A stretch of 64,000 nucleotides of DNA from Acrocarpospora phusangensis (GTDB lineage: Bacteria; Actinomycetota; Actinomycetes; Streptosporangiales; Streptosporangiaceae), in NCBI RefSeq assembly GCF_016862995.1, contig NZ_BOOA01000029.1:1-64000 (forward strand), read 5' to 3'. The translations under genes were made by a program, and so were the position numbers. Below, one piece after another: positions 28,540-35,988 of this stretch. The notes below the pieces were generated by a model. The model saw only the letters and a program-made list of their open reading frames with translations, made no database searches and had not been told where the DNA came from. Every line of letters starts with the position of its first letter. Position 1 is the stretch's first letter.

Positions 28540-29862
28540 GTGTTCAGGCGGCGATCAGTACTCCGACAAGCGGCTGTCGCATCTGGCCTGGGCATCTTGA
28601 GCGGTGCCATCTTATTGATCGGCCCCGCGGAGGCGGTGGACACCGATCACCGCACGTATGACTACCTGTGCAAGGGGGCATTGGTCGAGGGCACCAAGCC
28701 TCTGAAGGTCACCGTCTCCGTCCCGCGCACGGTTACCAGTGGTCAGGGCCTCCAGGTGGGGTGGGCGCTCGGCGACTCGCCGTTCAAGGCACCGGAGGCG
28801 CTCGCGGTCGGCGCGAAGCTGTCCGTGAAGGCTTCGGCTGTGATTGCCAACTATTGGGATGGCACCGGTCTGCTTGAGTCGACCGGGAGCAGCACAACCA
28901 CGGCTGCTCTCGCGAAGGGTGCCGCGTTAACCCTGCCGACCATCACCGCTGGCTCTTACATGACCAGCCGTGACGGCACCATCAACGCGAAGCCCAGCGA
29001 CCTGGTCTTCAATCTCGCGCCTGCGGAGACTTCGAGCCTCTTCAACGACACCATCGTCGCTGACCCCGGTGAGGGTCTCGTTCGCGGATGGTTCAACTTC
29101 GGCAATCAGTGGACCTACGCGGGCAATCGCGCGAATGTGGAGTTCGCGTCCGGCAGCCTCAAGGACTATCAGGACGACATCCAGCACGCGACGGTGGACA
29201 ACGCGACCGCGACGGTGAAGTTCACCGGGACCGGGATCGACATCCTCTCGGAGCGGGACAACGACATGGGCCAGGTATCCATCCTGCTCGATGACGCGAC
29301 GACACCTGTGATCAGGGACGCCTCGAAGAAGGCGGACGGGACCCCGCTGGGCGCGACCGAGCCCAACAAATTGGGGCAGGAAGCTCTCTGGTCTGTGAAG
29401 GGCCTGGCCTATGGGGAGCACACAGTGAAGCTGTCCAAGGTCAGCGGGACTCCCGGCGGGACCTACATGATCCTCGATGCTCTCAAGGTCTACGCGGAGT
29501 CGAAGCCCGAGCTCTACAAGGCTTTCGAGACCAAGTGCGAGGCCCCCACGGACGTCGTGGTGTCCCAGATCAAGGTCGTCAAGCCCAGCGCGACGCCGTC
29601 CTCCAGTAACCACACGACGGTGTCGCCGACGCCTAGGCCGACTACGACGACGACCGTTACGGTGACGCCGTCGGCTTCGACCAGTCAGTCGCCGCAGGTG
29701 ATCGTCACGCCGAAGGGTGGGGCGCAGACCGGGGAGATGGCGGTTGAGGGGCCTTCGGGGCGGGTTTATATCTGGCTCGGGGTTGTGCTGGTGTTGGGCG
29801 GTGTGGGCGCAGGGCTGGTCTGGCGGCGGCGTGTCAAGGCGGACGCCGGGCGCGCGGGCTGA
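28540..29862 (+). CDS. Sortase-substrate surface protein with galactose-binding-like domain
   Basis: The GTG at 28540 is chosen for its ggag 6 bases upstream (28498 lacks one). The 440-residue product has a signal peptide (about 1-32, ending AEA-V), a beta domain beginning YLCKG (about 40-165), and a jelly-roll module (about 168-322) with FTGTGIDILSERDNDMGQV and KGLAYGEHTVKLSK, resembling carbohydrate-binding, galactose-binding-like domains. A Thr/Ser/Pro stalk follows, then TPKGGAQTG (390-398), a membrane helix (409-428) and a basic tail RRRVK. The C-terminal layout is that of a sortase substrate, and a sortase gene follows 15 bp downstream. Confidence 0.72.
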   Translation: MFRRRSVLRQAAVASGLGILSGAILLIGPAEAVDTDHRTYDYLCKGALVEGTKPLKVTVSVPRTVTSGQGLQVGWALGDSPFKAPEALAVGAKLSVKASAVIANYWDGTGLLESTGSSTTTAALAKGAALTLPTITAGSYMTSRDGTINAKPSDLVFNLAPAETSSLFNDTIVADPGEGLVRGWFNFGNQWTYAGNRANVEFASGSLKDYQDDIQHATVDNATATVKFTGTGIDILSERDNDMGQVSILLDDATTPVIRDASKKADGTPLGATEPNKLGQEALWSVKGLAYGEHTVKLSKVSGTPGGTYMILDALKVYAESKPELYKAFETKCEAPTDVVVSQIKVVKPSATPSSSNHTTVSPTPRPTTTTTVTVTPSASTSQSPQVIVTPKGGAQTGEMAVEGPSGRVYIWLGVVLVLGGVGAGLVWRRRVKADAGRAG

Positions 29863-29877
29863 GGTTTTCGGGGTGTC

Positions 29878-30921
29878 ATGAACGAGCTGGAGCCGGGTCA
29901 GCAGCCGTCGCACATGCAAGGGCCGCAAGGGCAGCCGATGCAGGTGCCGCAGGTGTACCCGCAGGCCGTGCAGCCACAGCTGATACAGCCGCAGGCCGGG
30001 CAGCCACAGCCGCAGGCCGTGCAGCCGATGCAGCCGCAGCCGGTGCAGCAGCCGGGAGTGGCGCCCACGTCGGTGGAGTTGACGCCCGCGCAGCAGCACG
30101 TCATGCAGATGGCGCAGCAGTACCAGATGCAGGTTCAGCAGGCGGTGCCGCAGCAGGCGCCGGTGGGGCCTGAGGAGCAGCGGCGGCAGCGGTGGAACAA
30201 GGCGTTGCCGGCGATTTTGGTGGTCGGGTCCTTCGGTGGGATCGCGCTGATCATGGCGGGGTTGCTGGCGGTGTTGTCGCCGCAGGAGGCCGCGATCCAG
30301 GGGCCGCCGGGGCCGGGGATCACGCCGATGGCGCAGCCGGGGGCGTTGCCGCCGACGGTGGGGCCAGGCGGGGCCGATGTTCCGCTCACGGCGGCGGCTC
30401 CGAGCGCGCCACCGCCGATCCCGGCCGTGGTGCCGGTGGACCCGATCGTCAGCACCGGCGCGGTCGCCCCCGCGAGGATCGTCATTCCGCAGGTCGGGCT
30501 CAACGCTCCGCTTCGTTCTGTGGGGGTTCTCCGGAACGGTGAGGTTCAGGTGCCGCCGCTGTCCATGCCCAGGGTCGCCGGGTGGTACAAACTCGGCCCG
30601 GTGCCCGGCCAGCCGGGACCCGCGGTGATCCTCGGCCACGTCACCACCAAGCGCGGACCCGCCGTCTTCCACCGTCTCCGCGAGGTGAAGCGCGGCAACA
30701 AGATCCAGGTTGTCAGGACCGACGGCACGGTGGCCGAATTCACCGTGGACGGGGTCGAACAAGTCAGCAAGAACACCTTCCCGACCAATCGTGTGTACGG
30801 CAGGCTGGATACCGCCGGGCTTCGCCTCATCACCTGCGGCGGCGTCTACAACCGCAGAACCGGCCACTACACGGACAACATCATCGTCTACGCGACCCTG
30901 AGCGCCACCAAGACCACGTAG
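29878..30921 (+). CDS. Class F/E-like sortase with Gln-Pro-rich cytoplasmic head
   Basis: The 347-residue protein has a cytoplasmic N-terminal stretch of ~100 residues rich in Gln and Pro, a signal-anchor helix (110-133), a Pro-rich linker and a C-terminal sortase barrel (about 197-343). The catalytic triad is His254 (ILGHVTT), Cys320 (LITCGG) and Arg326 (YNRRTGHY). The transpeptidase would cut a sorting signal and attach the protein to the wall. It is paired with the upstream substrate gene. The T-C-G-G context fits class F of actinobacteria, but class assignment by eye is approximate. Confidence 0.85.
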   Translation: MNELEPGQQPSHMQGPQGQPMQVPQVYPQAVQPQLIQPQAGQPQPQAVQPMQPQPVQQPGVAPTSVELTPAQQHVMQMAQQYQMQVQQAVPQQAPVGPEEQRRQRWNKALPAILVVGSFGGIALIMAGLLAVLSPQEAAIQGPPGPGITPMAQPGALPPTVGPGGADVPLTAAAPSAPPPIPAVVPVDPIVSTGAVAPARIVIPQVGLNAPLRSVGVLRNGEVQVPPLSMPRVAGWYKLGPVPGQPGPAVILGHVTTKRGPAVFHRLREVKRGNKIQVVRTDGTVAEFTVDGVEQVSKNTFPTNRVYGRLDTAGLRLITCGGVYNRRTGHYTDNIIVYATLSATKTT

Positions 30922-31112
30922 ACCCCCGTACGGACCCGAACCACGCAAGCCAGCGCAAAGTAAGCAGGCACCTCAGCAGATCGGCCCAGTCCTTCAACGG
31001 GTGACCGGATTCCCAGCCAGAATTCAGCGGATTCTCAGGATTCGCCCGGCATATAACTCGATATTTCCTGAAATGCTGATGCGCTATCTGGCCACCACCT
31101 AGGGGAGCGGAA

Positions 31113-32060
31113 GTGACGACCACCACCGGACGACACCGCCTGGCCACCAGAGCCGCCGTCGCCGGAGCCGCCGCCTTCCTCGGCCTGATCGCCCTCCCCG
31201 TCCTCGCCGCCGACTTCGACGATACGGTCCGCTACAACTGCTCCAGCACCACCTACCCCCTCCAGGTGACGCTGGACGGTCCGGCCGCCAACCCGACGCC
31301 TAGCCAGGTCGTCACGGTGACCTGGGCCATGGCTCCGGATGCCCCGTCCAGCCCGGCGGAGGGCGGCGCTCCAACAGAGTCTCTGCTGACCGCACCGGTG
31401 GACATCTCACCGAGCGACGCTGTGGTGATCGAGGGCAAGGCGACCATCACGGGCCTGCCGCTGGGTGCGACCACGATCTCGGCGTCGCCTAGCGCCACCG
31501 AATCGGCTGTGGCGTTGCTGACCGCGAGCGCAACGATGTCGCTGATACCCGACATGGTGCTGGTGTTCACGCCCACGGCGACAGGCACGGTGGCTGTCGC
31601 CGCGGGCGGCTTCGTTCTTAAGATCATCCCGTCTGGCGGCGGCTCGACCAGCACCCCCTACACCTGCGAGCTCGCCAACCCGGCGTCGCTGGCGACTCTT
31701 ACCATCGCGGTCGTCACATCCGCCGCGACGTCCGAGTCGGACGACCCCACCACCACGACGACCCAAACCGCGTTCGAGACGGAGACGGTCACGGCGACGG
31801 CGACCGAAACGGAGACCGAGACGGTGACCAACTCGGTTGATACGACCAACACGGTTTCGGTCACGAACACGAGGCAGATTGGGATCACGCCGGTGGGTGG
31901 GGCGCAGACCGGTGGGGGCGGGGATCTGGGGCCGGACGCGCGGCTCATCATGATGGCCGGGACGGCGCTCATCGGGGCCGCCGCCATCGGTGGCCTGGTC
32001 CTTCGTCATCGCCTGGGCCGCCGCCTCAGCCTTCACGCCAATCGTGGTACGGACACCTGA
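31113..32060 (+). CDS. Sortase-substrate surface protein (YNC...YTC domain)
   Basis: The 315-residue product starts with GTG 5 bases after gggag. A signal peptide (about 1-32, ending VLA-A) precedes a beta domain bounded by two Cys (RYNCSS and PYTCEL), probably disulphide-linked. A Thr/Glu-rich stalk follows (ETETVTATATETETE). The C-terminus has TPVGGAQTGGGG, then DLGPDARL, a membrane helix and a basic end (RHRLGRRL). The domain and sorting region closely match the next gene, so the two are probably duplicates. Confidence 0.72.
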   Translation: MTTTTGRHRLATRAAVAGAAAFLGLIALPVLAADFDDTVRYNCSSTTYPLQVTLDGPAANPTPSQVVTVTWAMAPDAPSSPAEGGAPTESLLTAPVDISPSDAVVIEGKATITGLPLGATTISASPSATESAVALLTASATMSLIPDMVLVFTPTATGTVAVAAGGFVLKIIPSGGGSTSTPYTCELANPASLATLTIAVVTSAATSESDDPTTTTTQTAFETETVTATATETETETVTNSVDTTNTVSVTNTRQIGITPVGGAQTGGGGDLGPDARLIMMAGTALIGAAAIGGLVLRHRLGRRLSLHANRGTDT

Positions 32061-32242
32061 TGCGACACACGCACACCATGTTTGTTAGGTTCCCTCGGTG
32101 TGGGTAATCGATGACAGATCGACCGTATCCACCCCAGACCCCATGACAACTCCATAGGATCGGAAAACCGAACCGTGACCATGGGCTGGAAAGCTGGGCC
32201 AACCGTAAACCGGGCAGACTGTCTGAAATGGGAGATAGGTCA

Positions 32243-33112
32243 GTGCTGAAGTTGAAGGCACGGCGTCGCATCGCCACCAAGGCCGCCGCAGCCGGAGTTG
32301 TCAGCGCAGGCATCCTCTTCGGCGTCTTACCCCTGTTCGGAGCCACCGCGGACACCAAGACGATCACTTACAACTGCACGACCTCGGGCGGCGATCCGCA
32401 GAACCCGGACCTCATCACCACGCTGACCGCCACCGCAACGGCCGGTACCACCGCCACCTCCATCCAGAGGATCGCGATGGTCTGGACGAACCTGAACACC
32501 GTCACCGGCAAGATGATGACCGCGCCCGTCACCATCAACACCACCGACACCGTGATCTTCGAGGGTGAGATCGTGATGACCGGCCCTCAGACGGGCGTCA
32601 CAGCCACGGTCACGGCGTTGGCCACGCTGACCCCCGCCGCGCAGGTCGCGCAGGGAGCGGCGATTCCGTTGCCGACCGTCTCCGTGACGGCGACCCCGGC
32701 CGCCACCGGCACCGTCTCGGTGAAGACCACCGGATTCCTGCTGACCATCGGTGCGAGCACATCCGCCCGGGAATACGATTGCGCCATGGCCTCCACCGCG
32801 ACCGCAGCCGCCGCCACCGTCGTGGTCGCCAGCGGCGCGGCCAGCCCGAGCCCCACCCCCACGCCCACACCGAGCCCGACGCCCTCGGCCACCACCCCCA
32901 CTCCCCGCCAGACCAGAACGTTCACCGCGACCGTCACCGCCAGCCAGCCCGGCCAGGTGACCAACACCCCCGGCGGTGGTGTCTCGACCGGCGGCGGCGG
33001 TGAACTGGGCCCCGACGGGCGGCTGCTCGTTCTTGGCGGGACCGCGCTGATCCTCGCCGCCATCACCGGCGGGCTGATGCTGCGTTCGCGGCGCGGCGCC
33101 GTACGCCAGTAG
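32243..33112 (+). CDS. Sortase-substrate surface protein, paralogue of the preceding gene
   Basis: The GTG at 32243 (MLKLKARRR) is preferred because gggagatagg precedes it; the in-frame ATG at 32228 has no ribosome-binding site. The 289-residue product has a signal peptide (ending GATA-D), a beta domain from TYNCTT to EYDCAM, and a Ser/Thr/Pro stalk (PTPTPTPSPTPSATTP). The C-terminus has TPGGGVSTGGGG, ELGPDGRL, a membrane helix and an R-rich tail. A TGTVSV..GF.L.I block is shared with the previous protein (TGTVAVAAGGFVLKI). Its stop lies 7 bp before the second sortase gene. Confidence 0.72.
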   Translation: MLKLKARRRIATKAAAAGVVSAGILFGVLPLFGATADTKTITYNCTTSGGDPQNPDLITTLTATATAGTTATSIQRIAMVWTNLNTVTGKMMTAPVTINTTDTVIFEGEIVMTGPQTGVTATVTALATLTPAAQVAQGAAIPLPTVSVTATPAATGTVSVKTTGFLLTIGASTSAREYDCAMASTATAAAATVVVASGAASPSPTPTPTPSPTPSATTPTPRQTRTFTATVTASQPGQVTNTPGGGVSTGGGGELGPDGRLLVLGGTALILAAITGGLMLRSRRGAVRQ

Positions 33113-33119
33113 GACGCGT

Positions 33120-33950
33120 ATGACGACGCCGCCGGGACATTTTCCGCCCGGACATCCGGGATACCAGCAGCAGGTGTACGCGCAACCCGCCTACCAGCCG
33201 TACGCGCAGGAGTATGAGAGGCGTCCCCGGCTGAACGGGACGCAGGTCGTGCGGGCGGTGCTGATTCTGGCCGCGCTGGCCGGGGTGGCCACGGTCGCGG
33301 CCGGGCTGATGTTCTGGCTGGGCTCGCCGGAGGAGTACGCGGCGCCGGAGCGGACCACGCTGCGGTCGCAGGCGGGCGTGCTGGCGCCGAGCGTGGGGCC
33401 GGGCGGGCCGGGGCAGATGGCCCAGGCGGAGCCGTCCGCGCCGCCGCCGGCGCCGCCGTTGCCCGCGGCCGAACCGCTGCTGCCCTCCTCGCCCAAACGA
33501 CTCATCATCGCCAAGCTCGGCATCAACGCGCCGATCAAGTCGGTGGGCCTGGACAAGCGCGGCGCGATCGAGACGCCGCCGATCGCCAACCCCAACCTCG
33601 TCGGCTGGTACCGCGGCGGCCCCACCGCCGGCCAGGCCGGGCCCGCCATCATGCTGGGCCACAAGGACACCCAGACCCGCAGCGCCGTCTTCAGCCGCCT
33701 CCACGAACTCCGGTACGGCGACACGGTCGAGGTCATCCGGGGCGACGGCACCATCGCCATCTTCACCGTCGGCGGCGTCGAGCAGGCCAACAAGGAGACC
33801 TTCCCCACCGACCGCGTGTACGGCAACGCCGACGACGCGGAGCTGCGTCTCATCACCTGCGGCGGCACCTACAACCGGAGCACGGGGCACTATGTGGATA
33901 ATGTCATCGTGTACGCGAGAATGACCGGAACGCGGCTCGCGAACTCCTGA
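33120..33950 (+). CDS. Class F/E-like sortase, second copy
   Basis: The 276-residue sortase has a short Tyr/Pro/Gln-rich head, a membrane helix (43-67), a Pro-rich linker and the catalytic barrel (about 126-272), with His181 (MLGHKDT), Cys247 (LITCGGTYN) and Arg253 (NRSTGHY). The barrel is clearly similar to the first sortase (both have TFPT(N/D)RVYG and LRLITCGG), while the N-terminal heads differ. It is close behind the two paralogous substrates, so it is likely their cognate enzyme. Confidence 0.86.
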   Translation: MTTPPGHFPPGHPGYQQQVYAQPAYQPYAQEYERRPRLNGTQVVRAVLILAALAGVATVAAGLMFWLGSPEEYAAPERTTLRSQAGVLAPSVGPGGPGQMAQAEPSAPPPAPPLPAAEPLLPSSPKRLIIAKLGINAPIKSVGLDKRGAIETPPIANPNLVGWYRGGPTAGQAGPAIMLGHKDTQTRSAVFSRLHELRYGDTVEVIRGDGTIAIFTVGGVEQANKETFPTDRVYGNADDAELRLITCGGTYNRSTGHYVDNVIVYARMTGTRLANS

Positions 33951-34005
33951 TCACAAAGAGCGCCAAATACGACTATCGTGCTCCTCAAAAAGAGGAGGAG
34001 GACTC

Positions 34006-35043
34006 GTGGGCCTGCTATCGAATCTTCTGTTGCCGGGGCGGCTTAGGACGGGGCCCACGGTTCTGTTGCCCGCGAAGGTGAAGCCGGACGCGCTGCTGGA
34101 GGCCGTACAGCTCGCCGATCCGACCGCGGCGCAGGACGGCGAGGAACTGCTCGCGGCCGGGACCCGGATCCACGCGCCGCTGGAGTTGACCGCCGACCTG
34201 TTGCGGAAGCTGAGCATCGAGGACGAGGAACGGCTCTGGGCGTACCGGGTGGTGGCCGAGCGGCCGCTGCCGATGGACTACTACGACAAGTTCCTGGCGG
34301 CCGGGATCGCGTACCGGTACGGCGGGTGGTCGCTCTGCGAGGGTTCCGCGGACGACCCGGCCGAGGACGATTCGCGCCTGGCGGCGGTGTACCTGCCGGA
34401 AATGCCGGACCAGGAGGAACTCGCCGCCCTCCTCCGCGGCCTGCTACGCCTCCCGGAAGCCACCGAAACCGCCGAAACCACGGAAGCCACCGAAGCCGCC
34501 GGAACCACCGCCGAGGCTGAAACCGAAGAAGCAGAAGAAGCCGAGGTAGCCGCCGCTGAGGAGACCGCATCCGCGGAAGCGGCATCCGAGGAGGCGGCGT
34601 CCGAGGAGGCGGCGTCCACTGAGGCCGCGTCTGAGAGCGCTGCTTCCGACGAAACCACGCCCGAAGCCGGTTCCGAGGCTGCGACGGACGACACCGCGTC
34701 CGAGGAGGCCGCCTCTGAGGAAGAGGTGGATGAGCCCGGGAAGAGCGGGCTGGTGGTTCAGGCGGGGCAGAGCATCGTCTACACCGGGGCCGACATCCAG
34801 GTCACCGCCAGCTATGAGACGCGGTTCCCCGCCGTGGTCGCGGGGCTGCTGCCGTACGCGACGGAAGTGGTCAGGATCGCGGTGCGGGCGCTGGAGGACG
34901 GCGAGCTGGAGGGGGACGATCTCGTGCTCGAACCCGGCAAGGTGGCGCTGGCTCTGGGGAGCGCGCTGGACGGCCCGGTCGTGGACGCGTGGGGCTTCCA
35001 GATTCTGGAAGCGGAGGATCTGCTGCCCGCGCGGCGCGCCTGA
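34006..35043 (+). CDS. Hypothetical protein with acidic Ala/Glu/Ser low-complexity linker
   Basis: The 345-residue cytoplasmic protein has a GTG start behind gaggaggagg. The N-terminal part (about 1-145) has MGLLSNLLLPGRLRTGPTVLLPAKV and a Tyr-rich MDYYDKFLAAGIAYRYGGW. Residues ~150-245 are an Ala/Glu/Thr/Ser tract with repeated AASEEAASEE. The C-terminal part (about 250-345) is ordered and acidic (IQVTASYETRFPAVVAGLLPYA). No signal peptide, membrane helix or known motif is seen. It ends in a strong terminator, so the sortase block stops here. The function is unknown. Confidence 0.6.
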   Translation: MGLLSNLLLPGRLRTGPTVLLPAKVKPDALLEAVQLADPTAAQDGEELLAAGTRIHAPLELTADLLRKLSIEDEERLWAYRVVAERPLPMDYYDKFLAAGIAYRYGGWSLCEGSADDPAEDDSRLAAVYLPEMPDQEELAALLRGLLRLPEATETAETTEATEAAGTTAEAETEEAEEAEVAAAEETASAEAASEEAASEEAASTEAASESAASDETTPEAGSEAATDDTASEEAASEEEVDEPGKSGLVVQAGQSIVYTGADIQVTASYETRFPAVVAGLLPYATEVVRIAVRALEDGELEGDDLVLEPGKVALALGSALDGPVVDAWGFQILEAEDLLPARRA

Positions 35044-35071
35044 TCCGAGACAGGTAACAGGCAACAAAGGG

Positions 35072-35106
35072 GCGGACCCCTCCGTGCCAGGCACGGAGGG
35101 GTCCGC
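35072..35106 (+). terminator. Strong intrinsic terminator after the low-complexity gene
   Basis: A perfect stem of at least 15 bp, gcggacccctccgtg with cacggaggggtccgc, closes a 5-nt loop and is followed by ttggtttt. It is the best terminator in the window on sequence grounds and could also stop the convergent His-rich gene. Confidence 0.85.
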
Positions 35107-35162
35107 TTGGTTTTCATCCGGTTTCCTGCCGTGTCACCCCGGCAGGAAGTCGGCTATCGCCT

Positions 35163-35678
35163 TCAACCAGCGACACCGAACCGGCCACAGTGGTGGTGGC
35201 GGTGGTGGATGTGGCCGAAGTGGTGGTGGCGGTGGTGGAAGTGGCCATGCCCGTGGTGACGGTGGTGGTGGTGGCCGTGGTGGCGGTGGTGGCCCCAGTG
35301 ACGGTGCTCGCCCCAGTGACGGTGGTGACCGAAGACCCGGTGCTCACCGTGGTGGCGCTGGTCGCCGAAGTGACGCTGCTCGACGAAGAAGCGCTGGTTG
35401 TTGAACTGGCGCTGGTCGTTGTCCTGGCGCTGACGGTTGTCGATGTCGATGTCGATGTCGTCGTGGTGACGGCGCCGCTCCTCGGGGTCGTGCTGCATGA
35501 GGTTCTCGGCAGCCTCGCCCGGGCCCTCCGGCTGCGCCGGGACGACCGGCTGGACCTTCGCGGTCGCGCTCAGGGCGACAGCGGCGGCGTGCGCGCTGGG
35601 GGCCATGGCGAACATGGCGGCGACGGCCGGAACAACGGCGAAACCGGTCGCCAGAGCGAGCTTGAGTTGGCTCTTCAT
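35163..35678 (-). CDS. Secreted histidine-rich protein
   Basis: The 171-residue product begins MKSQLKLALATGFAVVPAVA with a signal peptide ending AHA-A (about 30). The linker has DIDIDID and Asn/Gln/Arg-rich repeats (QFNNQRFFVEQRHFGDQ). The last ~71 residues hold about 32 His in H-H-x, R-H-H and G-H patterns and end HHHCGRFGVAG. Agagagg upstream supports the start. It probably binds Ni, Zn or Cu outside the cell; no catalytic motif is seen. A Val-rich frame on the other strand is its shadow. It is divergent from the L,D-transpeptidase. Confidence 0.7.
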   Translation of the reverse strand: MKSQLKLALATGFAVVPAVAAMFAMAPSAHAAAVALSATAKVQPVVPAQPEGPGEAAENLMQHDPEERRRHHDDIDIDIDNRQRQDNDQRQFNNQRFFVEQRHFGDQRHHGEHRVFGHHRHWGEHRHWGHHRHHGHHHHRHHGHGHFHHRHHHFGHIHHRHHHCGRFGVAG

Positions 35679-35988
35679 TAGACGATCCTCTCTTTTATGA
35701 GAAACGATGCGAGATTCGTCGATCCCGTATCTAAGTGATCTTCTTACTCGAATCGCTTGCTACTTGTCGATCTCCCCGATTTTCGAAAGAAGCCGACACA
35801 CTCATGCGTAAAGGACGATTGATTTTCACACAAGCCGATTCTTTGCAATACGACACGGCGTGGCGTTATTGATTGGCTCTGACATGGTGGTACGGCCCTG
35901 CCGGAGACGAACCGCTCGTGTCGCCGTCCTTAATTTCGGGCCTTCGCATGTCATAGTTCCTTCGTTGGTTTCTTTTCGGAGGTGTCCG
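35679..35988. other. 310-bp intergenic region between the divergent His-rich and L,D-transpeptidase genes
   Basis: The region is distinctly AT-richer than its surroundings and must hold divergent promoters and the ggaggt ribosome-binding site at about 35978-35983. I see no gene, no matched Nur or Zur box and no terminator. A frame open from 35860 into the transpeptidase lacks a start signal. Weak -35-like ttgcaa lies at 35843-35848. Confidence 0.5.

Noticed and set aside
35190-35681. Val/Thr-rich plus-strand frame opposite the His-rich gene
   Set aside because: The minus frame has a signal peptide, a Shine-Dalgarno and a plausible secreted product. The plus frame is the complement of His codons (gtg runs) and lacks a good start.
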